Positions 1-10,590 of a stretch of 64,000 bases of DNA are shown here, piece by piece. The notes under the pieces are model-generated. The model was not told the origin of the DNA, ran no database searches, and saw only the letters and a program-made list of their open reading frames with translations. The DNA is from Aurelia coerulea (Eukaryota; Cnidaria; Scyphozoa; Semaeostomeae; Ulmaridae). Each line of letters begins with the position of its first letter. The stretch's first letter is position 1. Position numbers and translations under genes: made by a program. The DNA lies in the NCBI GenBank assembly GCA_039566865.1, contig CM076959.1:10771501-10835500 (forward strand). The letters run 5' to 3'.

Positions 1-21
1 AAAAAGAAAGAGACACAATTC

Positions 22-456
22 ATGAATTTATATGATGTTTTGGTTCATCTAATTGATGATTTCCACTCTTATGATCTCACAAAGATGAGAGCTGAATTGG
101 ATAAAGGAATGGGAGCAATGGTTATCGAAGAGGACATCACAAAATCTTTCGTTCTGGCCACGTTGGATGTTACAGCTCTTGCCATTCCTGAAATAATTGT
201 TATTTATTCAAAGTTCATTGGAATTGTATGTTATTTGATGATAACTAGCAAGCATGCAGCAGATCACTGAAATTTCCGCGCCCTTTCTACTGACAATGAA
301 GTTGCAAGAGGAAAATCTGAACGATTTGTTGGGGAGACTGGCTGCAGATTACGGTCAAAAAAGTGGATTTTTGCCATTAAAACCAGTTGAAATACTTTTG
401 GCATTTGTGCTGCTTCTTATTTTCAGTTTGTGGTCCTCATTTTGCAAGATAGAAAT
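22..456 (+). CDS. possible host exon(s), unrecognised
   Basis: Two overlapping open frames (22-270 and 254-456) lie at the window edge. The second has an Ile/Leu/Val-rich stretch near its end that could be a membrane segment, and it runs into a strong splice donor, AT|GTAAGT at 457. A weak acceptor (CATGCAG) lies just before it at about 258. I do not recognise the protein. The frames are not LINE-like, so a host exon is possible, but an ORF of this length also occurs by chance. The gene, if real, would extend outside the window. Confidence 0.25.
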
Positions 457-479
457 GTAAGTATCTGTTAATTCGTCCT

Positions 480-905
480 TATTTATAACTACAGTGTGAT
501 GTTTTATTAGGCCAGTGCAGTGCAAATCTTCCCATTTTTCACCTACATCTCAGCATTAAATATTGAAAATCGCCGGTAGTATTCATGTTAGCTTCAAGCT
601 TAAACTATGACATGTTTCCTACTATTTGAAACAAATTTGGAGAAAATCGGTTGAGTGGTTGATTAAATATAATTTTTCTTGTTAAGAAGGTATAAACTTG
701 CCAATTTTCGTCAGTTTTTCGGTTGCCTAGCAACGAATCACGTGACGTATTAATTGTCATTGTTATTGTTGAATAGCCAATTGTCTAAAGAACAATAGGG
801 GTAAGTCTTATTGTTATATCTTTTGTAGTTTTGGAGAAAAAGAGGGAGGGCGAAAAACGCCCCCCCAGTACAAAGTACCTAAAAAATCGCCCAGTACAGA
901 TAGGG
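480..905 (+). repeat. 3' end of a TTAA-type (piggyBac-like) MITE
   Basis: The sequence ends ...ACAGATAGGG followed by TTAA (906-909), after a run of C's inside GCCCCCCC. The same design (poly-G/C patch, then a terminus in ATAGGG or TTAGGG, then TTAA) closes the elements ending at 38062, 40443, 45907 and 58249. It contains TTGCCTAGCAACG, close to a motif inside the 57426-58249 element. No matching 5' terminus is visible, so this copy is truncated or its left end has decayed. Confidence 0.5.
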
Positions 906-1092
906 TTAATCATTCCATATGCTAATGACAATTGAATGCATTATCTTAGCAAATGTAAAATAGCCGAGGAACGTTAATTGAGCCTTAAAAATTTTCTTAA
1001 TAAAACAGTCTTCTAGCTATCGATGGGGCAAAGCAAGTACTTTTACTGCTATTGATTTCTTTAACAAGGGGATTAAATTCTGCATATCTTAC

Positions 1093-1698
1093 CTTGATAT
1101 CTATCATCAAATCCAAACATCTCTTTCTTCTTATCATTCGCTTTCGCAATCTGACTTACAACTTGAATGACGCTCGCTGCTGTTGTCGCCGTCGTCATCA
1201 CAGTGCTCGGCGTCGTTGGTGGCGTTGGTGGCGTTGGTGGCGTTGTTGGAGTCGTTGGTGTTGTCGGTGTTGTCAGCGTAGTCGGCGTGGTTGGCATAGT
1301 CAGCGTCGTCGGGGTGTTGGTGGTTGTTGGCGTTGTGGCCACTGTTGAAAAGCCAGGGAGCTGATTTACAGAGCTCACAATCACGGAACTCACAATTTGA
1401 TGAGTGCCTGTGTTGTAAATGATATCGCTTTGAATACTTCCGTGGGGAATTGCTTGACCTGGCATTGCAACCGATACTTCAGTGTTCTTTTCCGTCTTTG
1501 ATGCAACTGCTGCTGTGTTTTTAATGGCCTTGTCTATTTTTATTGGTTTCTTGGTTGGGTTAGGGGGTTGCCTACTGCCTGTGTAATCGTCTACGGTTTT
1601 GTAAGCTAATGCTGCAAGCTCTGGATGTTCTTTGATGTTTGGCGATAAGGGATTGCCGACGGGAGTGCCAAAGCCCCAGCCAGGCCATAAATGATGAT
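1093..1698 (-). CDS. internal exon coding a Thr/Pro-rich segment (host gene candidate)
   Basis: On the minus strand an acceptor (TTGCATCAACAG, AG at 1700-1699) opens a 606-nt open exon that closes at a consensus donor, CAAG|GTAAGA (GT at 1092-1091). The frame stays open throughout. It starts with an aromatic/Gly-rich stretch (LWPGWGFGTPVGNPLSPN), passes a Lys-rich part, then has about 20 Thr-Thr-Pro units, then a short polar tail. The exon enters after the first base of a codon and leaves after the first base of a codon, so it is a symmetric phase 1-1 exon, the class typical of modules in secreted and surface proteins. TTP repeats suggest an O-glycosylated stalk. The family is not recognised, and neighbouring exons are not identified in the window. 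The opposite strand is also open here because of the repeat; splice sites favour the minus strand. Confidence 0.55.
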
Positions 1699-1784
1699 CT
1701 GTTGATGCAACCAAAGTAAAAGATATATTTTTTTCATTCAAATATGAAATTTTACAATATATTTTACATTCTACAATACCTGAT

Positions 1785-1813
1785 TCTAATTACTAATTAC
1801 TAATTACTAATTA
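1785..1813. repeat. short tandem repeat (CTAATTA)n
   Basis: Four near-perfect 7-bp units of CTAATTA. The sequence that follows (CGATACCGTGGGAGTGAAAG) is loosely similar to 46648-46700, so both may belong to one old dispersed repeat. Confidence 0.6.
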
Positions 1814-2157
1814 AACGACACTACAGGTACGATACCGTGGGAGTGAAAGACAATGACTACCCCATGGCCAATATTAAAAAAACACAAAACGTTATACTGT
1901 ATACAGTCCCACTACGAACATTCCAAAATTAATGGATACTATACTAGATTCTGTTTCACATCAGATATCAGTTGGGGTTGCGATGAATTTATTGATGCTA
2001 CGAGTGCAACTCATTTGTTATTGATTAAAATATTACTTAGGGCCTATTAATATGCAGCAAGATTCAATCACTGGCATTTTTTCGCATAATCAATTAAAAG
2101 AAGAAAACGCAAAAATACAACTACTGTGCCGATCATGGCGGGAATAGAAACTACCAT

Positions 2158-2401
2158 CCTGGACAAAAGGTTATGAGACTCTATCATTTTTCATTGCGGA
2201 ATCGCATTTTCAATAATAAAATTGATTTTAAAGTTGCAAACCCCCTCCCCCCGTATCAATGTTGCTCAACAATGATTTCTGAATGCATGTTGGTGACAGT
2301 CGACGTGCTCCAACCTCAAACAACATTGATTAGGGAAGAGGGGGCACTTTGAGCTTAGGAAAGCGTCCAATCGTTCTGCTGTCTCATAACTTTTGTCCAG
2401 G
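2158..2401. mobile_element. short TIR element (MITE), copy 1, uninterrupted
   Basis: The ends are inverted repeats, CCTGGACAAAAGGTTATG at the left and CATAACTTTTGTCCAGG at the right, around 244 bp with no coding capacity. A second copy with the same ends and interior begins at 3580, is broken at about 3737 and resumes at 6805. A TA dinucleotide lies a few bases outside the left end, but no clean target duplication is visible, so the superfamily is uncertain; a Tc1/mariner-derived MITE is possible. Confidence 0.7.
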
Positions 2402-2794
2402 AGTGTCTCTGGATTTCAGCAGGATTTTCTCTGTTTCACGATAGCCACTGCTACGTAACAGGGGTCTTTTTGGTGATTATGGTACGCAAATCGCTTCCGT
2501 CGACTGAATATCATAACAACAGGGGTTTCAGGCTGATGGAAGTTCTCGAGAAACTTCCAGGCTCTGCTAGGCATATTATACAACTATGTGACGTTGAAGA
2601 AAATTCATGTAAACTACGACTTCCAAGAAAATATTTTGTAGTTTTGTTTATTCTCACCTTGTAACTCCCTTGTACGAAGTAAACTGTTTGTGCAAGTAAG
2701 TACACTTAACTCTAAATTTCAAGGGGCCCAGCAGTGCTCAATACTACTTGCTGAGGATGTACATATGAATTTAGGGGGAGGGTGATAATTTGCA

Positions 2795-3050
2795 AAGGGT
2801 CATTAACGGGTCAGCAACGTGTCAGCATTTGGAATTATCACAAAGCATATGGAATTCAACGGGTCAGCACGGGTCAGCACCCTTGTTTATAAAGTATATA
2901 GTATATATTTTATAAAAAAGAGTGCTGACCCGTGCTGACCCGTGCTGACCCGTTGAATTCCATATGGTTGGCTATAGTTCCAAGTGCTGACCTGTTGCTG
3001 ACCCGTTGCTGACCCGTTGCTGACCAGTTGCTGACCCGTTGAATTTTAGT
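2795..3050. repeat. palindromic element with GCTGACCCGT decamer array
   Basis: A hairpin lies at 2846-2966: the left arm CATATGGAATTCAACGGGTC continues with GGGTCAGCAC units and is mirrored on the right after a 40-bp AT-rich loop containing TATATA. Beyond the hairpin, further GTTGCTGACC units repeat at 10-11 bp spacing to about 3045, and inverted units occur upstream at 2800-2830. There are about ten copies of the unit in total. The layout suggests a palindromic MITE with subterminal repeats. No ORF. Confidence 0.65.
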
Positions 3051-3579
3051 CGATAGCGTTCAAACAACATTCATAAAGCTTCTCTTGGCTGAATCTATGA
3101 AATTCCTTGCCTATGAATATCTATTAAACACACTATTTTGATGAAAGGCCCGTTTCTTGATAGGCGCTACGAAAACGCCACTGGCGTAATGTTTCCTTAT
3201 ATAAGCGTCTCTCATGAACCGTTTTCTATTGAAAAATGAGAGTGCCAAGAAGTTGATATTCAAACAAAACATACATCCTATGACTAAAATTACAAATGTG
3301 AATAAATGACGCAATTTTCTAGCACAACAGGCATGTCATGACGCTTTAAACTTCCAAATCTTTCCTCAGTGCCGATATCATGTCCTTCTGACAATTGATT
3401 GAAGTACATCAATTGGGCATTGAATAAAATAAACAGCTTAAAACAAAAGTATGTATGGTAATTAATTTTCTCAACTATTCTTTCTTTAGCTGACATAGCC
3501 TTGTCTTTTAGTAGGTTGTCTTACAATGACACATTCATGCCTTTCTTAGGAGATAACAAGCATCCGCGATAGAGACAAT

Positions 3580-3737
3580 CCTGGACAAAAGGTTATGAGA
3601 CTCTATCGTTTTTCATTGTGGAATCGCATTTTCAATAATAAAATGGATTTATATTTGCAAACCCCCTCCCCCGTATCAATGTTGTTCTACAATGATTTCT
3701 GAATGCATGTTGATGACAGTTGACGTGCTCCATCCTC
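3580..3737. mobile_element. MITE copy 2, left part (split by LINE insertion)
   Basis: It matches 2158-2317 of copy 1 closely, from the TIR through ATGATTTCTGAATGCATG to GTGCTCCATCCTC, where homology stops abruptly. The missing right part is found at 6805-6888. Confidence 0.75.
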
Positions 3738-4471
3738 GAACTGCAACTCCACATCTATGGAGTTGCAGGCAAAGAACTACGCTGGTTTCAATCATACCTT
3801 TCAAACAGGTAGCAATGCTGTAAGGTAAACGGGAAGCTTTCCGATCTGGGAGAAGTAACTTGTAGAGTCCCGCAGGAATCATGCTTAGGGCCTCTACTTT
3901 TCATCATCTATATAAATGATCTCCCACTATTTATTAAGCACTCACAAGTTAATATGTATGCCGATGACACCAGCTTATCCTTCTCCTCGAATAGTATTCC
4001 CAGAATAAATGAAAAGGTTAATGAGGACCTTGAATGTCTAAACACATGGCTACCTGGAAATAAGCTGTCACTTACCGTTGCAAAAACAAAGAGTATGGTG
4101 ATTGGAAGTCGCAAAAAGGTTAAGGATATTCAACAAACATCAGCTATAAAGCCGCCACTTGTTATTCGCGATGATGACATTTCAATGACAGAGCACATAA
4201 AATACGTAGGGGTACATGTGGACCAATATCTGAGTTGGGATGTTCACATAGCCGAAATAATAAAAAAGATATCAAGGGCATTAGGTATGATACGCCATGC
4301 TAAACAGTATCTCCCTTTAAGCATATTGCAGACCATGTACAAAAGTATGGTTGAGCCTTACTTCCGTTTCTGTTGCCCAGTCTGGGGTGTTTGTGGCAAC
4401 ACAACACTCTACAAGCTTCAGAAGCTCCAAAATCGTGCAGCTAGGATCGTGACAAACAGCCCCTATAGATC
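3738..4471 (+). pseudogene. CR1/L2-like LINE reverse transcriptase fragment, 5' portion
   Basis: The plus strand codes the C-terminal half of a LINE reverse transcriptase. Recognisable pieces are a decayed PQGS block near 3860, the catalytic YADDTSLSFSS at about 3955-3990, and the conserved thumb region with DWDVHI-type and AARIVTNSPYRS blocks. The open frame 3954-4535 covers most of this, but the last codons after 4471 are not LINE coding. The upstream half is missing (5' truncation, as is usual for LINEs). The element inserted into the MITE at 3737/6805, and was itself later broken at 4471; its continuation is at 6194-6804. Confidence 0.8.
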
Positions 4472-4485
4472 GTTTATATTGCAGA

Positions 4486-6137
4486 CCATGTACATCATCA
4501 TCATCATCATCAATAATTTATTTAATGTAGGCTAAGTAAAATAAAAAGAATAGCTAAATTACAGCTAATTTAGGCCTACTTTACAAAAATTTACAAAATT
4601 TACAAATTAATTCCTAAAGCTAATCAATAAAAACATTTAGTGGATTATATACAAGATAAAAGCATGCCTTCCCTACGAGGTACGGAGTGACGCCCACCTC
4701 CCAGAGAGACGGCGGACACACTGCACGAGGGAACCCCCACACGCATATCCTAAGCTGCAGTCGCCGCTAGGAAGCAATTCCCCAGTTCAACCGCAGCCCA
4801 GTGCCTGCATCGTGAAGGGGACCTCACATCCCGCACATCACATCCCCCATCCCAACGGGAAGCAGCGCACCGCCCCCATCCTCGCGAGAAGGCCCATGAA
4901 ATGTTTATCATGTTAGAAACCAAACTCTTGGAATGTATGTTTTGCAGAGCTTACAGTTGCATTTTTCGCCATTCCAACATCTAATTCGTTTTTTGAAAAT
5001 AGGAAGGGTGCTTGATCGTTTTATTTCGTGCGGTAAAAACTGTCAAAGTTTATTTCCAAGGTAGGCTATGGTCTCAACTCCAAAGGACGTGGTTCGCACC
5101 ATTGGAATTTGAGCGTCATTGCCATGCCTTAGGTTGCAGCTAATACCTCTATCCATAAAAATATCCTTCATGAAAGGTGGATTTAGATCAGACTTTGTTT
5201 TAAAAATTTCCGACATAAGCAACTGTAGGTTTCTTACGTGGATGGGCACCGAATTGCTCTGTTCCAGGAGAGAACCAAAATCACTTCCGTGATCCTTGTA
5301 CGCAATGCGCAGTGCCCTTTCGTGAACATGATTTATTCTATGGTTTAAAGTTCTGTCATAAAACATCCAAACAAGTGGACAGTAGCTAAAGTGCGATAAC
5401 ACAAATGCTCTCATTAGATGCTGCAGTTTGTCAGTGTCCATGTAGCAGGATATACGGGCAAGCGCATGGAGTTTCTGGCCGGCCTTTCTACATAGGGTCT
5501 TCACATGTCCTTTGAAAGATAGTGATCGATCAAAGGTTATACCGAGAAGAGTTTCCTCTCTACTTTCTTTCGCACAGGCCTCGCCTATTTTGATTGTTAT
5601 TTCATTATCTCCCTTCGCACCAAAAATCATTAAATGGCATTTGTCTTCATTTAGCTTCATACAATTGTTTGGAAACCACTCAGTTATTTTAAAGGCATCA
5701 TGTTCTAAATGCGCAATGACAGTTTCAATCCTAGGACCACACGCATAAATTGTTGTATCGTCTGCATAGTTACAGATTTTGGTTTCCTCCAAGAACATGA
5801 ATAGGTCATTCAGGTATATGTTAAACAAAAGGGGTCCCAAGACTGAACCTTGTGGTACTCCCAGGACAGTTTTTGTCCACGTGCTGAATGAACCATTGAC
5901 CTTTACCCTCTGCTTCCTGTCGGTGAGATAGCTATGAATAAACAGCAAGGCAGATCTACTGAAACCGTATGCATTCAATTTTGCAATCAATAGTTCGTGG
6001 TTTAGACAATCGAAGGCTTTCGAAAGGTCCGTCAGGACGGCCCATGCCACGCCACCGTTGTCCAATGACTTCTTGCAGGTTTCCACAAAATTTAAAAGTG
6101 CATGCTGTGTACCATAGCCCTCTCGAAACCACACAAA
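4486..6137 (-). mobile_element. 5'-truncated CR1-like LINE, minus strand (copy A)
   Basis: The element reads right to left: an open RT frame (5043-6134), then a G/C-rich 3' UTR, then a (GAT)n tail on its own strand at about 4493-4510. The 3' UTR (for example GTGTGGGGGTTCCCTCG and TGTAATTTAGCT on the minus strand) matches a second copy at 34,551-36,250. The left half of the RT and the endonuclease are missing. It sits inside the plus-strand LINE that resumes at 6194, flanked by a 127-bp direct repeat. Confidence 0.85.
5043..6134 (-). CDS. LINE reverse transcriptase, N-terminally truncated, open frame of 363 codons
   Basis: This is the palm and thumb of a non-LTR retrotransposon reverse transcriptase. 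Blocks in order: GYGTQHALLNF (residues 6-16), TDLSKAFDCLNH with the first catalytic Asp (35-46), GVPQGSVLGPLLFN (92-105), the catalytic YADD (123-126), a LLGITFD block near 200, and a C-terminal region with Arg/His-rich LINE signatures. The frame has no stop but starts inside the protein, so the ATG at 6134 is not a natural start. It lacks the endonuclease, and this copy would not be mobile by itself. Confidence 0.85.
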   Translation of the reverse strand: MWFREGYGTQHALLNFVETCKKSLDNGGVAWAVLTDLSKAFDCLNHELLIAKLNAYGFSRSALLFIHSYLTDRKQRVKVNGSFSTWTKTVLGVPQGSVLGPLLFNIYLNDLFMFLEETKICNYADDTTIYACGPRIETVIAHLEHDAFKITEWFPNNCMKLNEDKCHLMIFGAKGDNEITIKIGEACAKESREETLLGITFDRSLSFKGHVKTLCRKAGQKLHALARISCYMDTDKLQHLMRAFVLSHFSYCPLVWMFYDRTLNHRINHVHERALRIAYKDHGSDFGSLLEQSNSVPIHVRNLQLLMSEIFKTKSDLNPPFMKDIFMDRGISCNLRHGNDAQIPMVRTTSFGVETIAYLGNKL

Positions 6138-6193
6138 AATGGGGACAAGAAGCTTTGGGCAAAAGGTAACATTTGATCTTGCATCAACCTTTC

Positions 6194-6804
6194 GTATGGT
6201 TGAGCCTTACTTCCGTTTCTGTTGCCCAGTCTGGGGTGTTTATGTCAACACAGCACTCAACAAGCTTCAGAAGCTCCAAAATCGTGCAGCTAGGATCGTG
6301 ACAAACAGCCCCTATAGATCATCATCAGGCAATTAGGGTGGCCAACGGTCAACGATCTCATTGAAACAGAAACCTTGAAAATGGTCTATAGGTCTATAAA
6401 CCACGAAACGCCTGATTATCTAACAGGACTGTTCCAAAGGTTATCAGAAACCAGTACTAGACAGCTTCGTAATACCTGCACAGACCTTTAGGTACCATTG
6501 CTAAAAACCGCATGTGGCAAAAAATGCTTCTCATATAGAGGGGCCAGACTTTGGAAAAAACTAAAAGGAGAAAATAAGATGGTCAGTACTTTCTCACAAT
6601 TCAAATCGTCATTGAAAAATGCCAGATCCTGTACATAATCACACTTTTCCTTTTGACTTTAATACTTATATATTAGTTTTTATCTTGATATCGTAAGTTG
6701 CGTTTTTTCTTTCTTTTAACAGGGCAGTTTTTAAATCAATTTTTGTATTATACGTTGAATACTTACCCTGTATAAATGTTATAAAATGAAATGAAATGAA
6801 AATG
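6194..6804 (+). pseudogene. CR1/L2-like LINE fragment, 3' portion with (ATGAA)n tail
   Basis: It continues the plus-strand LINE broken at 4471. The first 127 bp repeat 4345-4471 with four mismatches; then the thumb/C-terminal region continues (GWPTVNDLIE, RGARLWKKL) with stops. It ends in the simple tail ATGAAATGAAATGAAAATG, typical of CR1/L2-group 3' ends, directly against the MITE sequence at 6805. Confidence 0.8.
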
Positions 6805-6888
6805 AAACAACATTGATTAAGGGGGAGTGGGCACTTTGAGTTTGGGAAAGCGTCCAATCGCTCTGCCGTCTCATAACTTTTGTCCAGG
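6805..6888. mobile_element. MITE copy 2, right part
   Basis: Homology to copy 1 (2318-2401) resumes at AAACAACATTGATT and ends at the inverted terminus TTTTGTCCAGG. Together with 3580-3737 it makes one MITE of about 242 bp split by 3.07 kb. Confidence 0.75.
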
Positions 6889-6974
6889 AGTGTAGGTCAT
6901 CGAACTTCCTACCATGAAAGGCACTTACAACTCAAATATTCCAATATAAAGCTACTAAATATCTATATTGATAT

Positions 6975-7405
6975 TTTCTGAAGCAAATTGTGCTGCATAT
7001 AAAACTCTAACTCTTGCACGGTTGCACTGATCCTCGCAAAACTTTCAAGACATTTCGCCTTCCCTGTACTTGATGCAATAAAGACTTCGTTTTCGCAAAT
7101 TCACCCCCAAAGCTGGGTAAGGGGCAAATTCGGTGAAACAAAGAATCCATGCAATCTCCTTGGGCTATCTTGAAAAAATGAAATGTGGAACACTGGAATG
7201 GAATACTGGAATGACATGGAATCTATATTATTAAAACGTGAAGCGAATTTTGTGTGGCGTAAAACTCGAGCACCGTTGCGCTGATCCTCGCGAAACTTTC
7301 CAAATATCTTCGTCTTCCCTCTACGGGGTGCAATAGAGATTTTGTTTTCTCAAATTCGCCCCCAAATCAGGGTGAGGGGCGAATTCGGTGACATCAAAGG
7401 ATTGG
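6975..7405. repeat. degenerate tandem dimer, about 265-bp period
   Basis: Two diverged direct copies (about 6975-7150 and 7240-7405) share blocks such as GCACTGATCCTCGC / GCGCTGATCCTCGC, then a TTCGCC-type block and GGGGCAAATTCGGTGA / GGGGCGAATTCGGTGA. Between them lies a (T)GGAATACTGGAATGACATGG stretch whose reverse complement occurs at 25,460-25,530. Confidence 0.55.
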
Positions 7406-7429
7406 CGGAATCCCTTTCAGTTTTCTGTG

Positions 7430-7715
7430 TACAAGGGAATGATCTTTAGACATATCATAATTGGCGGACCAATGAAACATTGGAGCTGTGTCGTACTCCC
7501 ACTTTTCGTTTTGAAAGGGCAAGGGCAGAGTTTCATAGCATAGATTGGCTACTTTTTCCAGCTAAAATATCGTTGGCTCGAGAGGAGAGAACAGGGGAAT
7601 TTTAATGGGGGCTTCCAATGAGAAAGGAAGATCATGCTAAGGTGCAAGGGACTGACATTCGAAGGTTCCTATTGTTCCACTGCTCCGGATTATACACTTT
7701 CAATAACGAAGCAGC
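7430..7715. repeat. dispersed repeat, copy 1 (partner at 25,555-25,855)
   Basis: It shares the block order of 25,555-25,855 in the same orientation: AATGATCTTTAGACATATC, then ACATTGGAGC, then AAAATATCGTTGGCTCGAGA, then TTTTAATGGGGGCTT, then CCGGATTATACA. Identity is moderate. A second shared block (10,075-10,590 against 26,040-26,430) follows in both places, so the two loci are copies of one longer repeat; copy 1 has about 2.2 kb of extra sequence between the blocks. No coding potential was recognised. Confidence 0.6.
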
Positions 7716-7936
7716 AGTCATATCCTGTTGTTTGTGTGATTACAGTCGTGAGTCTGTCGTTCATTCACCATAACAATTGAGCATTCTTCAATTTTGAAGC
7801 AATTAGAACAAGCTGATTGAATTTGAGCGTAGTCATTATTGTTGCTGCTTAGCGCATGCGCGTAGCAGAATTTAGACGGGTTGATTGGAATTCCTGTGTC
7901 GATGAGTGTGTTGTATGTTTGTATGGATGCAAAAAA

Positions 7937-8024
7937 CCAAACAAGCATCGTGCTCGCCGACTGAAATGCTGCCCACGCAACCAAACAAGCATCGTGCTCG
8001 CCGACTGAAATGCTTCCCACCCAC
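7937..8024. repeat. 44-bp tandem duplication
   Basis: Two near-identical 44-bp units, each starting CCAAACAAGCATCGTGCTCG. They lie in a minus-strand open frame of 136 codons (7718-8128) that I do not consider a gene: no homology was recognised and its length is owed partly to the duplication. Confidence 0.7.
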
Positions 8025-8129
8025 ACCGCTTTGATTTTGGATGCAAGGAGTTGACTCACGTTCATTGCGAGAAGAAGAAGGGAATTTTCACGGACTCTAG
8101 TACGTATCAAATCATTTTTACATCTCATT

Positions 8130-10060
8130 TCACAGTGAATAAGAGAGGATTTCTCTTTATGCTCTCTGTTGTGTTGAAAATTTGTTCTTCTGCAGCGGAC
8201 AGGTTCCAGGAAGATGTCATCAACGAAGGCCTAGACTAGGCCTACCTAAGCATTTCTTACACGTTCACAAATAAACAGCAATGACCTGCCCTTTGTGGCA
8301 ACAAATTAAACGTATAAAACAATTGTGGTATTGCCACTTGTAGCAATAAAAGCCAATATATCAGAAATTCCCACTGAGGCACCTGACAACAGTGACTTTC
8401 CCATTGTGGAAAGAAAAAGTGAATCACCCATTTGTGGTTATAAACAGTGAATTGCCCATTATTGTAATGATTCACCATTCATTCCCTTGCATACAGCACT
8501 TAAAGATTTTCACAGATAACAACCATGCAATTTTCATGTTAGATGGGTACATGGTATCTATTATTCACAATACAAACTCAGGGTTTTATGTAATCTTTTA
8601 GTAGAGTATTGTTGCACTTTAGAACAGAAGTTTTCTTTTTGCTTAAAACTGCAAACATCTAGTGCATAAATGTTCCATGAATCTTTTTAGAACAGAAGAG
8701 ATAATTTCCCATTGCATAGAAAGTCACAAGAGAGGATTGCAAAATAAAGATAATTGAAAGGATCTTTCAACCATGATTCTTTGCACCTGAAAGAATTTTG
8801 ATTGGCTTCTTGATTAATTTTTCCCCTCCTTTAGCACAGATTTTTCTTGTCAGTATATTTCTGTTATCTACTCAGTTGGAATATATGTACTTAAATCGGC
8901 CTTGCCAGCCACCATACCTTGCATGTGCCATCTTTTTATTGGTGGTCATTTTTGTGGACTGTAAAAATGGCAACAATGAAAAGACTACACAATGTTGTGT
9001 TTACAAACCATGCTCCTTGCAAAGGCCCCTTTAATGTTGCCATATGACCATGCACATATACATCTCATAAACAAAAGCTTAATATCTCATGTATTTTGTT
9101 GCAGAAGTGAAAGGTAACGTTATTAATTTGTGACAGCCCATGTAAAGATTAACACAGCATTGGATCACATTCTGCATATCAGCTGTTCATATTCCTGTAA
9201 CAGTTTGCACAGCATTGGATCAGTATTTGCTTCTTTAACCATTGACATTCAAAGACCAATGCAGCATAAGAAAGTTATCTTACAAATTAGTTTCTGGATG
9301 CACATTCTTACAAAAACCAAAAAGCATTGGATCAGCATTGCTTCTGTGACCATTCTTCAAACCTTGCGACCTTTTAACTTTGATACAAACTGTCACCAGA
9401 TGAACTTTTGAAGAATTGTTGTGGTCAACTGTTGTGCATCATATACCCTCAAGACTTGCTTTCATTTGAGGCAAAGTACAAAGCCTGTTATTTGACACAG
9501 AATTGAAAAGGGGAACACTTTGTGTGTTGAAATAGCAGTGTTGATCTATGGCCAAATGAGAAAGAAAACCATACACTATTTGAGGTACCACCTAGGAGAA
9601 AGAAAACCTTGCAGTCCAAGAAAGTACAAAATGAACTGACATTGATTAACTGAGTCTTGAAATTGCAATTGAAGACTTGAAGTGAGATTATCGCATTGAG
9701 TTTTAATGAATATTATAGTCGTTTGATGCAGTCTTGACAGTTACAAACAGTTCTCATGGTTTTTTTAATTGTTTTACCTTAAAAAGCTTAAATTTAACTT
9801 GGTTTCAACCACATGATGCTCCAAAATATCCACTCTGACATTTATTCTTTTGACAATCTGCGGAATGTTATTATCAATAATGCTATGAGCAGCACTTACT
9901 TAACTGCGTTAACAGCTAGTTTTAAATATGAATTCCTTTCGAATGACGCATTGCAGAGCTGTTGTTCTGTCCCAAGACAACATCAGGCCTTTCACAGTTG
10001 ACATCTCATAAAATTTATAACATCATCCCGTCTATATGGACGCTACGCTTCGCTTCGCGC
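8130..10060. other. no recognisable feature
   Basis: Only short ORFs are present. A short phrase, AGCATTGGATCA, recurs three times between 9150 and 9340, and 8280-8480 has loosely repeated phrases around 'ttgtggcaa/cccattgtgg'. This is the extra sequence that separates the two blocks of the dispersed repeat copy 1, so it could be an old insertion, but no ends can be defined. Confidence 0.4.
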
Positions 10061-10074
10061 AGTTACAAAACATA

Positions 10075-10590
10075 GAACGAATTCAAGGAATCACGCCATA
10101 AGTCTAGGCGAAGGCCCTTGAAGGCCTACAAAGAAATCCAACAGAAAATATCATGGATTTCTTCTTTACCAAAGAAGGCTTCAGGGGGCAGCGGAGTGGG
10201 GGGGGGCAGCTCAAATGGGATCGCAAATTTCTTCGCAGGGGCAAAGAGCTAAAAGAAACGATCTTCTAACATTTCATTTGTTTTCAAATTGGTTCCTTTC
10301 TCCAGAGATACCGCAGGCGGAGGCAGTAGAGGGAACATAAGGGCAATGAGGGTCATGTCTTTCTCAGAGTTTCTCATTTAATTTTGCCCATCCTAGAGGA
10401 GGGGAACAGATATGCTCGCTACCAAGGAGAGCTTCGAGGGCGTCTCCAATGAAAGGGAATTTTATTCTAAACAGTTTGTAAATCGAACAAGGAATGGGCT
10501 TTATAACGACTGACTGTTTCTTTCATTCGTTGATTAATCAAAAACTTGAGGGGAATCGCCCTTTTGGAATGCTTTCATAAGGGAAATAGT
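10075..10590. repeat. dispersed repeat, copy 1, second block
   Basis: Direct-orientation homology to 26,040-26,430: AATCACGCCATAA, GAAGGCTTCAGGG, the G-rich patch, GATATGCTCGCT, then TGAACAAGGAAT-like and CGACTGACTGTTTC-like blocks, ending AATCAAAAAC. No ORF of note. Confidence 0.55.

Noticed and set aside
1052..1364. Plus-strand Arg/Trp- and Val/Gly-rich ORFs opposite the Thr/Pro exon
   Set aside because: Shadow frames of the ACC-rich repeat; splice sites and composition favour the minus strand.
7718..8128. 136-codon minus-strand ORF as a gene
   Set aside because: No homology, no splice context, and part of its length comes from a 44-bp tandem duplication.
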